A stretch of 64,000 nt of DNA from Chromohalobacter sp. 296-RDG. Its GTDB lineage: Bacteria; Pseudomonadota; Gammaproteobacteria; Pseudomonadales; Halomonadaceae. The translations under genes and the position numbers were made by a program. Below, piece after piece: positions 56,679 through 64,000 of the stretch (position 1 is the stretch's first letter; each line of letters starts with the position of its first letter). Location: the NCBI RefSeq assembly GCF_029889885.1, contig NZ_JARANY010000010.1:23208-87207 (forward strand), in the 5' to 3' direction. Below the pieces are notes generated by a model. That model searched no databases. It was not told the origin of the DNA and saw only the letters and a list, made by a program, of their open reading frames with translations.

Positions 56679-58109
56679 TCAATCGATATCCTTGACGGCA
56701 CGGGCCATCATACGGTCACTGTATGCCACGCCGTAGCGCTTGCGTGCCCACAGGTACATCACCAGTCCGAGCAGCATCCACGCCCCGAAGACGACCCACT
56801 CGATCGGTAACAGTGCAGACGGACTGCCTGGCAGATAAAGACTCACCAAGCCCAGCGACAACGCTACTGCAACGATGCCGACTAATTTGCCATAAGGCAC
56901 CTTGAAAGGACGCGCCATATCGGCGTTCTTGTAACGCATAACCACAAACGACAGCGCCACGAACAAATACGCGATGACGATACCCAGTCCACCGGCGTCG
57001 ACCAACCAGACCAGCATAGGACGCCCAAAAAACGGCGACAGGCAGGACACCGTGCCGATCAGGATGATCGCATTGCTTGGGGTCTTGTAACGTGGGTGAA
57101 GCTTGCCCAAAAACGCCGGCAGCATACCCGCATGGGCTAGAGCATAGACGGCACGCGAACCACCGATATAAAAGGCGTTCCAGCTGGTGATGATGCCCGC
57201 GATGCCCGCCAGCACCATTAGCTTACCGGCCCAAGGAGCCGCGAATACGGCCTGCATGGCATCCGGTACCGCCAGATGAGAAGCGCTCAAGGCTTGGGGG
57301 TCGAGCATCAGCGACGTGCCGAGGATGATCAAGGCATACCAGAACACTGCCAGGATGACCGATATCATCAACACCTTGCCGATGTCGCGGAATGGCAGAT
57401 TGATTTCTTCGGCTGCCTGGGGGATCACATCGAAGCCCACGAACATGAAGGGCACCATGATCATGACCATCATGATACCGCCCACAAGGCCGTTCTCAAC
57501 GTTGAACAGGGGCTCCATGTGAGCCGTTTCTCCAGTAAACAACGCCCCGGTGATGAACATCACGCCCACCACCAGGATCAGAATCGTCACCAGTTTCTGC
57601 ACCAGCGCCGCCGTGCGAATGCCAATGTAGTTGATCGCCATCATGACCAGCGAGCCAACAACGCCGACTGCCACCCAGGTGGCCTTGACGTCCCAGCCGG
57701 CAACCGTCCAGAGATCGCCGACGGCATAACCGGGAAACAAGTTCTCGAATACCGTAGGCAGAGCTACGGCCTCGAAGGACACCACGCTCATGTAACCCAG
57801 CACGATGGTCCAGGTGCAGAGAAACGAGGCGAAGTGCCCCAGGGCGTGATAGCTGTATACGTGTTCGCCACCGACCTGAGGCATGGCCGAGGCCAGCTCA
57901 GAATACGTCAATCCCACCAATACGATGGCAATGCCACCGACCACAAAGGCCAGGATGGCCCCTAGGCTCCCTGCCGACTGGATCCAGTTGCCGGTCATGA
58001 CGATCCAGCCCCAGCCGACCATGGCGCCAAACGCCAGCGCGAGTACCTCCTTGCGCGCAAGGACCCGCGTCAGTTCGCTTGCTTTATTGGAAGCAGTTGT
58101 TCGGTTCAT
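56679..58109 (-). CDS. APC-family amino acid permease
   Basis: The 476-residue protein has about twelve membrane helices. The first helix region 'LALAFGAMVGWGWIVMTGNW' carries the unwound Gly-rich stretch that binds amino-acid backbones in the APC superfamily, and 'YSELASAMPQVGGEHVYSY' is the typical helix 2-3 loop. The substrate could be an amino acid or amine. It is encoded facing the XRE-cupin regulator and divergent from the DUF1244-moaB-moeA operon. Confidence 0.9.
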   Translation of the reverse strand: MNRTTASNKASELTRVLARKEVLALAFGAMVGWGWIVMTGNWIQSAGSLGAILAFVVGGIAIVLVGLTYSELASAMPQVGGEHVYSYHALGHFASFLCTWTIVLGYMSVVSFEAVALPTVFENLFPGYAVGDLWTVAGWDVKATWVAVGVVGSLVMMAINYIGIRTAALVQKLVTILILVVGVMFITGALFTGETAHMEPLFNVENGLVGGIMMVMIMVPFMFVGFDVIPQAAEEINLPFRDIGKVLMISVILAVFWYALIILGTSLMLDPQALSASHLAVPDAMQAVFAAPWAGKLMVLAGIAGIITSWNAFYIGGSRAVYALAHAGMLPAFLGKLHPRYKTPSNAIILIGTVSCLSPFFGRPMLVWLVDAGGLGIVIAYLFVALSFVVMRYKNADMARPFKVPYGKLVGIVAVALSLGLVSLYLPGSPSALLPIEWVVFGAWMLLGLVMYLWARKRYGVAYSDRMMARAVKDID

Positions 58110-58182
58110 CGCGATACTCGTTTATGGAAAGCGGTATTGTTGAGTGCACTTATCTTGCGTCCAGCAAGCGGCATTTGTTTCA

Positions 58183-58188
58183 TATAAT
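58183..58188 (+). promoter_or_regulatory. Candidate -10 element of a small RNA
   Basis: A perfect TATAAT stands in a region with no gene on this strand, about 130 bases before an intrinsic-type hairpin. A matching -35 is not clear; CAGCAA at 15 bases is weak. Confidence 0.3.
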
Positions 58189-58194
58189 GCACAC

Positions 58195-58326
58195 TCGTCG
58201 GCAAGATAGTTGACCACGTGAATCGAGACAACCCGGGGCAAGAGGCAATATCCGTTTTTCCACGCCATGACGAGTGCTGAAACGCTACTAGCGAAACGAC
58301 ACCGCCCCCGGGCGGTGTCGCTCTTT
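58195..58326 (+). ncRNA. Candidate small RNA between the APC permease and DUF1244 genes
   Basis: No gene is visible on the plus strand, yet a TATAAT box at 58183 and a terminator-like hairpin (10-base stem CGACACCGCC / GGCGGTGTCG, loop CCCG, 58297-58320, then CTCTTTG) bracket about 130 bases. Within, CACTCGTC (58192-58199) is complementary to GACGAGTG (58269-58276) and would close a long-range stem. It does not resemble an RNA family I can name. The hairpin might instead be part of the DUF1244 leader. Confidence 0.35.
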
Positions 58327-58375
58327 GTTATGCTAGTTTCGTCTCATGATGACATGCCCAGCGAGGAGTCTTCCC

Positions 58376-58696
58376 ATGCAACACATCGACGCTGACACGC
58401 GCACCGAACTCGAGGCGGCCGCTTTCCGCCAGTTGCTCGATCACCTCGACGCCAACAAGGACGTGCAGAACATCGACCTGATGATCCTGGCCGACTTCTG
58501 CCGTAATTGCCTCTCTAAATGGCTGGTGGCCGCCGCCGGCGAGCGCGATATCGAGCTCGACTACGAAACGGCCCGCGAATACGTCTACGGCATGCCGTAC
58601 AGCGAATGGAAAGAGCTCTACCAAGCCCCTGCCACGCCCGAGCAACTCGAGGCGCTGGATGCCCGCCAGCAGCGCAAGAAGGACACGCACGCATGA
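58376..58696 (+). CDS. DUF1244 family protein
   Basis: Small cytoplasmic protein of 106 residues, with the family core 'LMILADFCRNCLSKWLVAAA' and 'EYVYGMPYSEWKELYQ'. The paired Cys in 'FCRNC' could bind metal. GAGGAG precedes the ATG. Its stop overlaps the moaB start (ATGA). No function is established to my knowledge. Confidence 0.88.
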   Translation: MQHIDADTRTELEAAAFRQLLDHLDANKDVQNIDLMILADFCRNCLSKWLVAAAGERDIELDYETAREYVYGMPYSEWKELYQAPATPEQLEALDARQQRKKDTHA

Positions 58697-59217
58697 GCGA
58701 TGCCGCTTTCATCCCGCTCAAGATCGCCGTGCTGACCGTCTCCGATACCCGCACGGAGGAAACCGACCGCTCGGGCAACGCGCTAGTGGAACGCCTAAAG
58801 CGCGATGGGCACGAACTCGCCGACAAACGCATCGTCGTCGATGACGTCTATCGTATCCGCGCGCTCGTTGCACAGTGGATCGCCGACGATGACGTGCAAG
58901 TCATCCTCACCACCGGCGGTACCGGTTTCACCGGGCATGATTCCACCCCCGAGGCGGTCGAAGTATTGCTCGACAAGCATATCGAAGGCTTCGGCGAATT
59001 GTTTCGTCATCTTTCGTGGCAGGAAATCGGCAGTTCCACCGTGCAGAGCCGCTGCCTCGGCGGCCTGGCCAACGCGACCGTGGTGTTCTGCTTGCCGGGT
59101 TCCACCGGCGCCTGCCGCACCGCTTGGGACGGCATCCTTCACGAACAGCTCGACAGCCGCCATCAACCATGCAACTTCGCCAACCTCGTGATTCCTGGGA
59201 GAGGCCAGCATGGCTGA
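58693..59217 (+). CDS. moaB: Molybdopterin adenylyltransferase-type protein MoaB
   Basis: The 174-residue protein belongs to the MoaB/Mog family that adenylylates molybdopterin. Motifs are 'AVLTVSDTRTEETDRSG', 'ILTTGGTGFTGHDSTPEAV' and 'LPGSTGACRTAWDGIL'. The start overlaps the DUF1244 stop by four bases, and the stop overlaps the moeA start by eight bases, so the three genes are coupled. The frame is open upstream within the DUF1244 gene; that part is a shadow. Confidence 0.94.
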   Translation: MSDAAFIPLKIAVLTVSDTRTEETDRSGNALVERLKRDGHELADKRIVVDDVYRIRALVAQWIADDDVQVILTTGGTGFTGHDSTPEAVEVLLDKHIEGFGELFRHLSWQEIGSSTVQSRCLGGLANATVVFCLPGSTGACRTAWDGILHEQLDSRHQPCNFANLVIPGRGQHG

Positions 59218-60400
59218 GCTGCAAAGCGTCGAGCGCGCGCTGGAGGCGCTGCTGAAGGATGTAAAGGCGGGAGATGTCGAGCGGATCGAGTGCGAGACAG
59301 CGGCGGGCCGCGTGCTCGCCGAAACGGTCACCGCCCGCCTCGACGTACCGCCCGCCGATAACAGTGCCATGGATGGCTATGCACTACGCCATGCCGATGC
59401 CGGTCAGTGGTTGCCCATCAGCCAGCGCATTGCGGCCGGCTACGCGCCCGAGCCGCTCGCACCGGGCACCTGCGTACGCATCTTCACCGGTGGTGAAATT
59501 CCCCCGGGGGCCGACACGGTAGTGATGCAGGAACGCGTGGAAACGCAAGACGCCCAGGCGCATGTTCCCGGCGACATCACGCTGGGCGATAGCGTGCGTT
59601 GCCGTGGGCGCGACGTGAGGGCCGGCACTCCGCTTCTGGAAGCAGGTACCCGGCTCGAGGCAGCCGCTTTGGGACATCTGGCCGGCCAGGGCATCACGCA
59701 GGTCAGCGTTTATCGTCGCCCGCGCGTGGCGCTGCTCTCTACCGGCGATGAAATCATCGAGCCTGGTCAGTCGCTCGCACCGGGGCAGATCCATAACTCC
59801 AATCGGCCCATGCTCTCGCGTCTGCTCGAGCGCTTCGGCGCCGAACTGGTCATGCGCGAACACGTTGCCGACGACTTCGCGACCACCCAGCGTCTCCTGC
59901 GCGAGGCCGCCGAGCAAGCCGATGTCATCGTCACCACGGGGGGCGTCAGCGTCGGCGAAGAAGACCACGTCAAGCACGCGCTGGAATCACTGGGGCAGCT
60001 AGATCTCTGGCAGTTGGCCATGCGCCCCGGCAAGCCATTGGCACTGGGGCGCATCGGCCAGGCGCGACTGGTAGGCCTGCCCGGCAACCCCGTTTCATGC
60101 TTCGTCGGCGCCTGGGTGTATCTCCGCCCCCTCATGGGCGCCCTGCTGGGCTGCCCACGCATGGCCACGCTGCCTCGCCTGTGGGCGCGCGCGGCTTTCA
60201 CCACACACACGCAAGCACGTCGCCACTACATGCGTGTGGGGCTCGAGTTCACTACCGATGGCATCGTCGCCCACGCCTTCGCCGACCAGAACTCGGCCGT
60301 GCTGTCCTCCTGCCTCGAGGCCGATGCCCTCGCGGTCGTACCCGAACACACCACTCTCGATGAAGGCGAGCGTGTGGAATGCCTATGGCTAACGGATTAA
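59210..60400 (+). CDS. moeA: Molybdopterin molybdenumtransferase MoeA
   Basis: Inserts molybdate into adenylylated molybdopterin. The 396-residue protein has the MoeA N-terminal 'DVPPADNSAMDGYALR', 'RIFTGGEIPPGADTVVMQE', the Mog-like domain 'PRVALLSTGDEIIEPGQ' and 'IVTTGGVSVGEEDHVK', and 'GLPGNPVSCFVGAW'. AGAGG precedes the ATG inside moaB. It ends the operon and is convergent with acpH. Confidence 0.96.
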   Translation: MAELQSVERALEALLKDVKAGDVERIECETAAGRVLAETVTARLDVPPADNSAMDGYALRHADAGQWLPISQRIAAGYAPEPLAPGTCVRIFTGGEIPPGADTVVMQERVETQDAQAHVPGDITLGDSVRCRGRDVRAGTPLLEAGTRLEAAALGHLAGQGITQVSVYRRPRVALLSTGDEIIEPGQSLAPGQIHNSNRPMLSRLLERFGAELVMREHVADDFATTQRLLREAAEQADVIVTTGGVSVGEEDHVKHALESLGQLDLWQLAMRPGKPLALGRIGQARLVGLPGNPVSCFVGAWVYLRPLMGALLGCPRMATLPRLWARAAFTTHTQARRHYMRVGLEFTTDGIVAHAFADQNSAVLSSCLEADALAVVPEHTTLDEGERVECLWLTD

Positions 60401-60419
60401 TGTCACTGAAAACGAGGGC

Positions 60420-60974
60420 CTAGTCAGCACTCAACGCCTGATTGAGCGCTGGCCAGAGAACATGGAAGTCGTGCTCTAATGCGGGGTAGTCGGTGCGCAA
60501 CCAAGGCACCAACTCCGCCAGACGATTGGGGCCACGCAAACGGCGTCCGAGGCCCGCGATCGCCTGGCAGGTGAAGTCGAAGTCGGCGTAACGACTCAGC
60601 CAGTCGTCTTCGATCAGGGCGGGAATCATGGGCGCCAAGCGGTTAGGGGCTCGCCCCTGAGCCTGGAGCACCCGGTAGCAACGCGTAATCAAGGCGACGT
60701 CGGCATGATCGCGCGCCACGAAATGGTCCCACACCAGATCCAGAGCAATGCCCACCACACGCCGCTGGGGACGCGGTGCGCGTTCTCGCACGCTACGGAT
60801 CACGACGTGGTCGTCGACCCAGGCATCCACGCGACGGTGATGGCGAATACCGCGCGCGATATCCGCCGCCCAATCGCCATCGGGGTCGCCCTTGACGCCA
60901 TCGGCGATCAAATTGCCGTACAGAAAGGCGTCGTTGCCACCACGTACCAGCCAGGCATGCGCAAGAAAGTTCAT
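60420..60974 (-). CDS. acpH: Acyl carrier protein phosphodiesterase AcpH
   Basis: Removes 4'-phosphopantetheine from acyl carrier protein. The 184-residue protein shows the family pattern 'MNFLAHAWLVRGGNDAFLYGNLIADGVKG' (quoted in part), 'GIRHHRRVDAWVDDH' with the metal-binding His/Asp set of an HD-like fold, and 'LDLVWDHFVARD'. It follows tusE by 33 bases on the same strand and may be read with the tus genes. Confidence 0.9.
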   Translation of the reverse strand: MNFLAHAWLVRGGNDAFLYGNLIADGVKGDPDGDWAADIARGIRHHRRVDAWVDDHVVIRSVRERAPRPQRRVVGIALDLVWDHFVARDHADVALITRCYRVLQAQGRAPNRLAPMIPALIEDDWLSRYADFDFTCQAIAGLGRRLRGPNRLAELVPWLRTDYPALEHDFHVLWPALNQALSAD

Positions 60975-61007
60975 CGAAGGCCTAGAAACAGTTTGTGAAG
61001 ACAGTGC

Positions 61008-61361
61008 TTAGAGACAGTTGGTCGGCTTGGGCAATCCCGCCAGGCGCGCCCCCACCTTGGCCGGACTATCGGGAAACAACCGCATCAAGTGCAGGGAGCG
61101 CCCTTTATCAGGCCCCAGCGCCTGGCTGACGGCCTTGACCAGAGGCCGCATCGCCGGGGCGTTCTCATAACGCGCATAGAAGGCTCGCAGAACCTCGAGA
61201 ACCTCCCAGTGTTCAGGCGTCAGCTCGCGCCCCTCTTCGGCAGCCAGCGCCTCGGCCACGGCCGGTGTCCAGGCCGTCAGTTCGACCACGAACCCTTCGG
61301 GGTCGAGCCCGATGTCACGGCCTTCTACCGCGATATAGCGTGTCGCTTGCGTGGTCGCCAT
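61008..61361 (-). CDS. tusE: Sulfurtransferase TusE (DsrC family)
   Basis: Last carrier of the Tus relay, taking persulfide from TusBCD to MnmA for 2-thiouridine in tRNA. The 117-residue DsrC-type protein ends with 'LPKPTNCL', which holds the acceptor Cys one residue from the end, and contains 'EHWEVLEVLRAFYARYENAP' (in part). I chose 61361, where the start overlaps the tusB stop by one base; the frame runs upstream within tusB. Confidence 0.93.
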   Translation of the reverse strand: MATTQATRYIAVEGRDIGLDPEGFVVELTAWTPAVAEALAAEEGRELTPEHWEVLEVLRAFYARYENAPAMRPLVKAVSQALGPDKGRSLHLMRLFPDSPAKVGARLAGLPKPTNCL

Positions 61362-61651
61362 CAGAACCAGCTCACCGTGCGTTGCGCGTCCTCCGTCAGC
61401 GCCACGAAACCGTCCATGTCGACGATGATCACGCGGGCATCGCAACGCCCCGCCAGACCGCGCGATTCTAGATCCTCACGCAAGGCGAACAGGCGTCCTT
61501 CCAGACCTGGAAAATGTTGTACCTGTGCACTCACCGCGCCAAACACGCCATCTTCGATCAGCATCAACCCATCTTCCTCCCTCATCGCGCGCAATACGTC
61601 CTGATGAACGGAGCTCGAACTCGGGGCACGATTGAGCAAGTGCAACAACAT
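61361..61651 (-). CDS. tusB: Sulfurtransferase complex subunit TusB
   Basis: The 96-residue DsrH-type subunit of the TusBCD heterohexamer. It opens with 'MLLHLLNRAPSSSS' and has 'DGLMLIEDGVFGAV', both usual for TusB. It follows tusC by 53 bases and is coupled to tusE. Confidence 0.9.
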   Translation of the reverse strand: MLLHLLNRAPSSSSVHQDVLRAMREEDGLMLIEDGVFGAVSAQVQHFPGLEGRLFALREDLESRGLAGRCDARVIIVDMDGFVALTEDAQRTVSWF

Positions 61652-61704
61652 TCGCAGGTGTCTCCTAACAGCGCTTCCCAGCTAGCGTCCAGTACGGGCA
61701 GCGT

Positions 61705-62085
61705 TCAGAAATTGAAGATTTGACGGTGACCGGCAAGCACCGTCGACAGTTCCGGCGTCGACACTCCAATCACCGGCAAGAGCAGATCATCGCGGGTCAG
61801 CCCACGTGCCTCGAGCGAGTCGACATCGACATACAAGCGCTCGATATCGTACATCTCCAGCATCTCGAAGGTGCTTTGGGAGCCCTTCTGTCCCAACGGA
61901 CCCGGGCCTTGGCCCTGGAGCAATGCCCAGACGCCGTCCCCCATCAGCAACAACGAGACGGACTGACCGAAAGCCGCCCCCACCAATGCTAGATCGAGAG
62001 CCTCGCGTAGCCATAAACCGCCGTGCGGCGCATGGCGCAACATCACCAGAAGATCGCCATGCGGTGCCTCGGTTATCTCGGACAT
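61705..62085 (-). CDS. tusC: Sulfurtransferase complex subunit TusC
   Basis: The 126-residue DsrF-type subunit of TusBCD. 'LREALDLALVGAAFGQSVSLLLMGDGVW' (in part) is the family core, and it ends with 'LAGHRQIFNF'. I chose 62085 because GGGGA lies eight bases upstream; an in-frame ATG at 62103 lacks a ribosome site. It follows tusD by 36 bases. Confidence 0.9.
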   Translation of the reverse strand: MSEITEAPHGDLLVMLRHAPHGGLWLREALDLALVGAAFGQSVSLLLMGDGVWALLQGQGPGPLGQKGSQSTFEMLEMYDIERLYVDVDSLEARGLTRDDLLLPVIGVSTPELSTVLAGHRQIFNF

Positions 62086-62121
62086 GACAGTTCCCCGTGA
62101 CATGAATGAGCGACGCCAAAT

Positions 62122-62514
62122 TCAGGGCGCGAAGGTAATCAGCCGCTCGTGCGTCTGGCCGATGTCGAGCAACTGCCCCAGCCCCGTCAATTCGAAGGGA
62201 GGCTCGAGACTCGCCCCGCTCTTGCCATGACGCTCGGCCTCACGGGCATCCAGCAAGCCACGGCGCAACGCCGCTGCCACGCAGACCTGCAAGGCGGTTC
62301 CCTGCGTACGCTGCAAATCACACCAGGCATCGACGAGGTGTGGCTCATCCTGTGGCGGCGCCGCGAGATGTGAGGCGTTATAAACCCCATCGTGATAGAA
62401 GAACACCGTCTCGACACGATGCCCCCGTGCGATAGCGGCATGCGCGAAACGCAACGCAGAGTGCGCTGCCTGATGGCTATACGGGCCTCCTAGCACGAGT
62501 AAGGCGTAACGCAT
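62122..62514 (-). CDS. tusD: Sulfurtransferase complex subunit TusD
   Basis: The 130-residue DsrE-type subunit. The catalytic Cys is in 'TALQVCVAAALRRGLLD', the persulfide site of TusD; 'MRYALLVLGGPYSHQAAHSA' is the usual opening. I set the start at 62514. It is the first gene of tusDCBE, followed by acpH. Confidence 0.93.
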   Translation of the reverse strand: MRYALLVLGGPYSHQAAHSALRFAHAAIARGHRVETVFFYHDGVYNASHLAAPPQDEPHLVDAWCDLQRTQGTALQVCVAAALRRGLLDAREAERHGKSGASLEPPFELTGLGQLLDIGQTHERLITFAP

Positions 62515-62618
62515 CGAAGAGTCTCCCGTCACTGACGCGGTGTATGACGCTATTGTCCTCGACGTGACGAGGTCAGGCAAATCATGGATGCGCCACATGC
62601 CATGCCATCAAACGATCA

Positions 62619-62647
62619 TTGACGGCAACTACGTTAGCGAGTATATT
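62619..62647 (+). promoter_or_regulatory. Near-consensus sigma-70 promoter
   Basis: TTGACG (62619-62624), a 17-base spacer and TATATT (62642-62647). Five of six bases match at each hexamer with ideal spacing. No protein gene follows before a terminator at 62737. Confidence 0.6.
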
Positions 62648-62653
62648 TTTAAC

Positions 62654-62737
62654 AAGCTAATTTATAGCATATCTTTAGCTAGCGATACGATCTGTTGATA
62701 TCCCCAACCTTGGCCGCCTTTCTAGGCGGCTTTTTTT
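62654..62737 (+). ncRNA. Candidate small RNA of about 84 bases
   Basis: The promoter at 62619 and a classic terminator (GCCGCCT, four-base loop, AGGCGGC, then seven T) bracket an AT-rich segment with no reading frame. An unpaired TATCCCCAACCTTGG lies just before the terminator and could pair with Shine-Dalgarno sequences. The U7 tail is typical of Hfq-bound small RNAs. I cannot name a family. The call rests only on the pairing of promoter and terminator. Confidence 0.5.
62713..62737 (+). terminator. Intrinsic terminator
   Basis: A seven-base stem (GCCGCCT / AGGCGGC, loop TTCT) is followed by TTTTTTT. It acts on the plus strand, where no upstream protein gene exists. Confidence 0.85.
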
Positions 62738-62881
62738 ATGTCACACCGCCACAGAAGCGACTAATATGAGCGCCGTCACGGTTTGTGCGAATCCTCTTCA
62801 ACCGTTACGAAATCCGGCTAAATTGAAAGTGTCTGTGTCGTAATGTACCGGCACATCTGCTGATTCGTGGAGGTTACGATC

Positions 62882-62980
62882 ATGGCCGTTGCCCTGCTTT
62901 CCCCGACCAAACGCCCGCCAGCGATACTGTCGATCACTCATAGCGATGGAGCGGTCCTCTCGGGCCCGACGCCCAAGTGA
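62882..62980 (+). CDS. Possible 32-residue small protein
   Basis: An ATG at 62882 is preceded by GGAGG at eight bases, an excellent ribosome site, and the frame runs 32 codons (opening 'MAVALLSPTKRPPAILSI'). The product is Pro/Ser-rich without recognised motif. A hairpin follows at 63005. The good ribosome site is the only support. Confidence 0.35.
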   Translation: MAVALLSPTKRPPAILSITHSDGAVLSGPTPK

Positions 62981-63004
62981 GAAATAGGCTGATACCCTAC
63001 GCAA

Positions 63005-63033
63005 AAGGCCCGCACCTCCAGGGTGCGGGCCTT
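63005..63033. terminator. Terminator of the YccA-type gene
   Basis: A 12-base stem (AAGGCCCGCACC / GGTGCGGGCCTT) with a five-base loop. On the minus strand it is followed by TTTTGCG, so it ends the membrane protein gene at 63067. Confidence 0.8.
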
Positions 63034-63066
63034 CGACAGCCAGGCGCCGCAGCGCCACTAGCCATA

Positions 63067-63738
63067 TCAGTCGTTAGACATGAAGCCCAGAATAGACAAC
63101 AGGCTGACAAAAATATTGTAGATCGACACGAACAGGGTAATGGTCGCCAAGATGTAGTTGGTTTCCCCCGCGCGGTGGATGATCTCGCTGGTCTGATACA
63201 GAATCGCAGCCGAAGAAAACAGCACGAAGCCTGCGGAGACTGCCAGCGCCAGCGCGGTGATATTGAAAATCATCGCCGCAACCATCGCCAGCACCAGCAC
63301 GATCGCCCCGGCGATCATGAAGTTACCCAGGAAGCTGAAATCCTTGCGGGTAATCAAGGCCACGGCCGACAGCCCGATGAACGTCGCGCCCGTCATCCCC
63401 AACGCGGTCATCACCAATTGCGCTCCATTGGGCAATGACAGGTAGAGGCTCAACATCGGACCCAACGTGAAACCCATGAAGCCCGTGAAGGCGAAGATCG
63501 ACAAGATGCCTGCCGCCGAATTCGCGGTCTTGTGAACCAGGAACATCAAGCCGTAGGCGCCAATCATGAAGATGAAGATATTCATCTGCCCGATGCCCAT
63601 GGCCATTGCGGTTCCCGCCGTCACAGCGGAGAACAACAGCGTCATGGCCAGGAGCATATAGGTGTTGCGCAACACCTTGTTGGTACTTATTTCCGATCGC
63701 GTCTGCTGATCAGAAACCTGAGAAGTACGATATGCCAT
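63067..63738 (-). CDS. Bax inhibitor-1/YccA family membrane protein
   Basis: The 223-residue protein has seven membrane helices and belongs to the BI-1/YccA group. 'FMGFTLGPMLSLYL' and the C-terminal 'TLFVSIYNIFVSLLSILGF' are typical. YccA modulates FtsH in E. coli; a calcium-leak or stress role is suggested for others of the family. I chose 63738, where GAGGAGAG precedes the ATG. It stands alone, divergent from the tRNA. Confidence 0.92.
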   Translation of the reverse strand: MAYRTSQVSDQQTRSEISTNKVLRNTYMLLAMTLLFSAVTAGTAMAMGIGQMNIFIFMIGAYGLMFLVHKTANSAAGILSIFAFTGFMGFTLGPMLSLYLSLPNGAQLVMTALGMTGATFIGLSAVALITRKDFSFLGNFMIAGAIVLVLAMVAAMIFNITALALAVSAGFVLFSSAAILYQTSEIIHRAGETNYILATITLFVSIYNIFVSLLSILGFMSND

Positions 63739-63909
63739 GGGATTTCTCTCCTCGGTGGCGCTGAAAACTATAAGGTAAGACCTAGGATGCCCCGCTTGAG
63801 TTCCCACTGCAAGATGGATATTCAACGCACTGGCGTTGTTTTAACTCATTGAAAGCACAAAAAGTCTTGACGACTCGATGAATGCTGGTAGTATACAACG
63901 CCGTGAGCC

Positions 63910-64000
63910 GGAGGGATGGCAGAGCGGTTGAATGCACCGGTCTTGAAAACCGGCGAAGGTTTGTAGCCTTCCCAGGGTTCGAATCCCTGTCCCTCCGCCA
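63910..64000 (+). tRNA. tRNA-Ser (anticodon UGA)
   Basis: A full class II tRNA ending with an encoded CCA at the last base of the window. The acceptor stem is GGAGGGA / TCCCTCC with discriminator G. The anticodon arm is CCGGT-CTTGAAA-ACCGG, giving TGA. A long variable arm (GAAGGTTTGTAGCCTTC) and the T arm with GGTTCGAATCC are clear. It reads UCA and related Ser codons. Confidence 0.97.

Larger units (their letters stand above)
62515..62881. other. 367-base intergenic region upstream of tusD
   Basis: No protein gene longer than about 30 codons is supported. On the plus strand it holds a near-consensus promoter (62619-62647) and an intrinsic terminator (62713-62737), described separately as a candidate small RNA, and then about 140 bases with no clear signal up to a small frame at 62882. 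The tusD promoter must lie in the first 100 bases on the minus strand. Confidence 0.6.

Noticed and set aside
63910..64000. tRNA-Ser as an integration site
   Set aside because: No integrase adjoins it in the window and no 3' end duplication of the tRNA was seen; the recombinase is about 30 kb away.

Overview
The window reads as chromosome of a moderately halophilic gammaproteobacterium of the Halomonadaceae. The strongest pointers are a complete ectoine operon (ectABC) whose products look almost identical to what I remember of Chromohalobacter salexigens proteins, a betaine-type ProVWX transporter, acidic linkers in envelope proteins, and gammaproteobacterial marker groups (tol-pal, tamAB, tusBCDE). 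The genus is inferred from recalled sequences, not from a search. Base composition is fairly even and GC-rich; a few AT-rich intergenic patches stand out (upstream of ectA, downstream of ectC, between the recombinase and the KfrA-like gene, upstream of cysI, upstream of the candidate RNA near 62650).

Layout. 1-6 kb: end of tolB, then pal and cpoB; ubiG with a MupP/Gph-type phosphatase; galU followed by a strongly degenerate UDP-glucose dehydrogenase homologue; sodB. 6.7-14.6 kb: a coiled-coil membrane protein, tamA-tamB, ychJ, msrA. 14.6-22.5 kb: a YheT-type hydrolase, a LysR regulator and a complete dppABCDF-like peptide transporter. 22.7-27.5 kb: carbonic anhydrase, glutathione reductase, then ectABC with two hairpins in the ectB-ectC spacer. 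27.8-31.2 kb: a three-gene envelope system made of a retropepsin-like lipoprotein, an inactive transglutaminase fused to membrane helices, and an ATP-grasp ligase. 31.3-36 kb: zur, hisI, yidD, sufE, a tyrosine recombinase divergent from a KfrA-like DNA-binding protein, and nfuA. 36.3-42.3 kb: metH, and cysI with its DUF934 partner. 42.4-48.5 kb: Smr protein, a membrane-anchored gamma-glutamylcyclotransferase-like protein, a BrkB-type protein, an arsC-wrbA-DUF2069-transporter cluster and pdxH. 48.6-58.1 kb: proVWX, a PatZ-like lysine acetyltransferase back to back with an HDAC-family deacetylase, an XRE-cupin regulator and an APC permease. 58.2-64 kb: DUF1244-moaB-moeA, acpH, tusDCBE, a YccA-type membrane protein and tRNA-Ser(UGA).

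How the genes work together. Three loci bear on salt or osmotic stress (ectABC, proVWX, and possibly the retropepsin/ATP-grasp system directly after ectC). Sulfur handling is well represented (cysI, metH, nfuA, sufE, tusBCDE, msrA). Envelope assembly is covered by tol-pal, tamAB and yidD. The most interesting unexplained items are the retropepsin/inactive transglutaminase/ATP-grasp trio, the recombinase-KfrA divergent unit with its palindromic intergenic region, the acetyltransferase-deacetylase pair, the degenerate dehydrogenase after galU, and two stretches that have a promoter and an intrinsic terminator but no gene (candidate small RNAs near 58.2 and 62.7 kb). No CRISPR array, insertion sequence or rRNA was seen.
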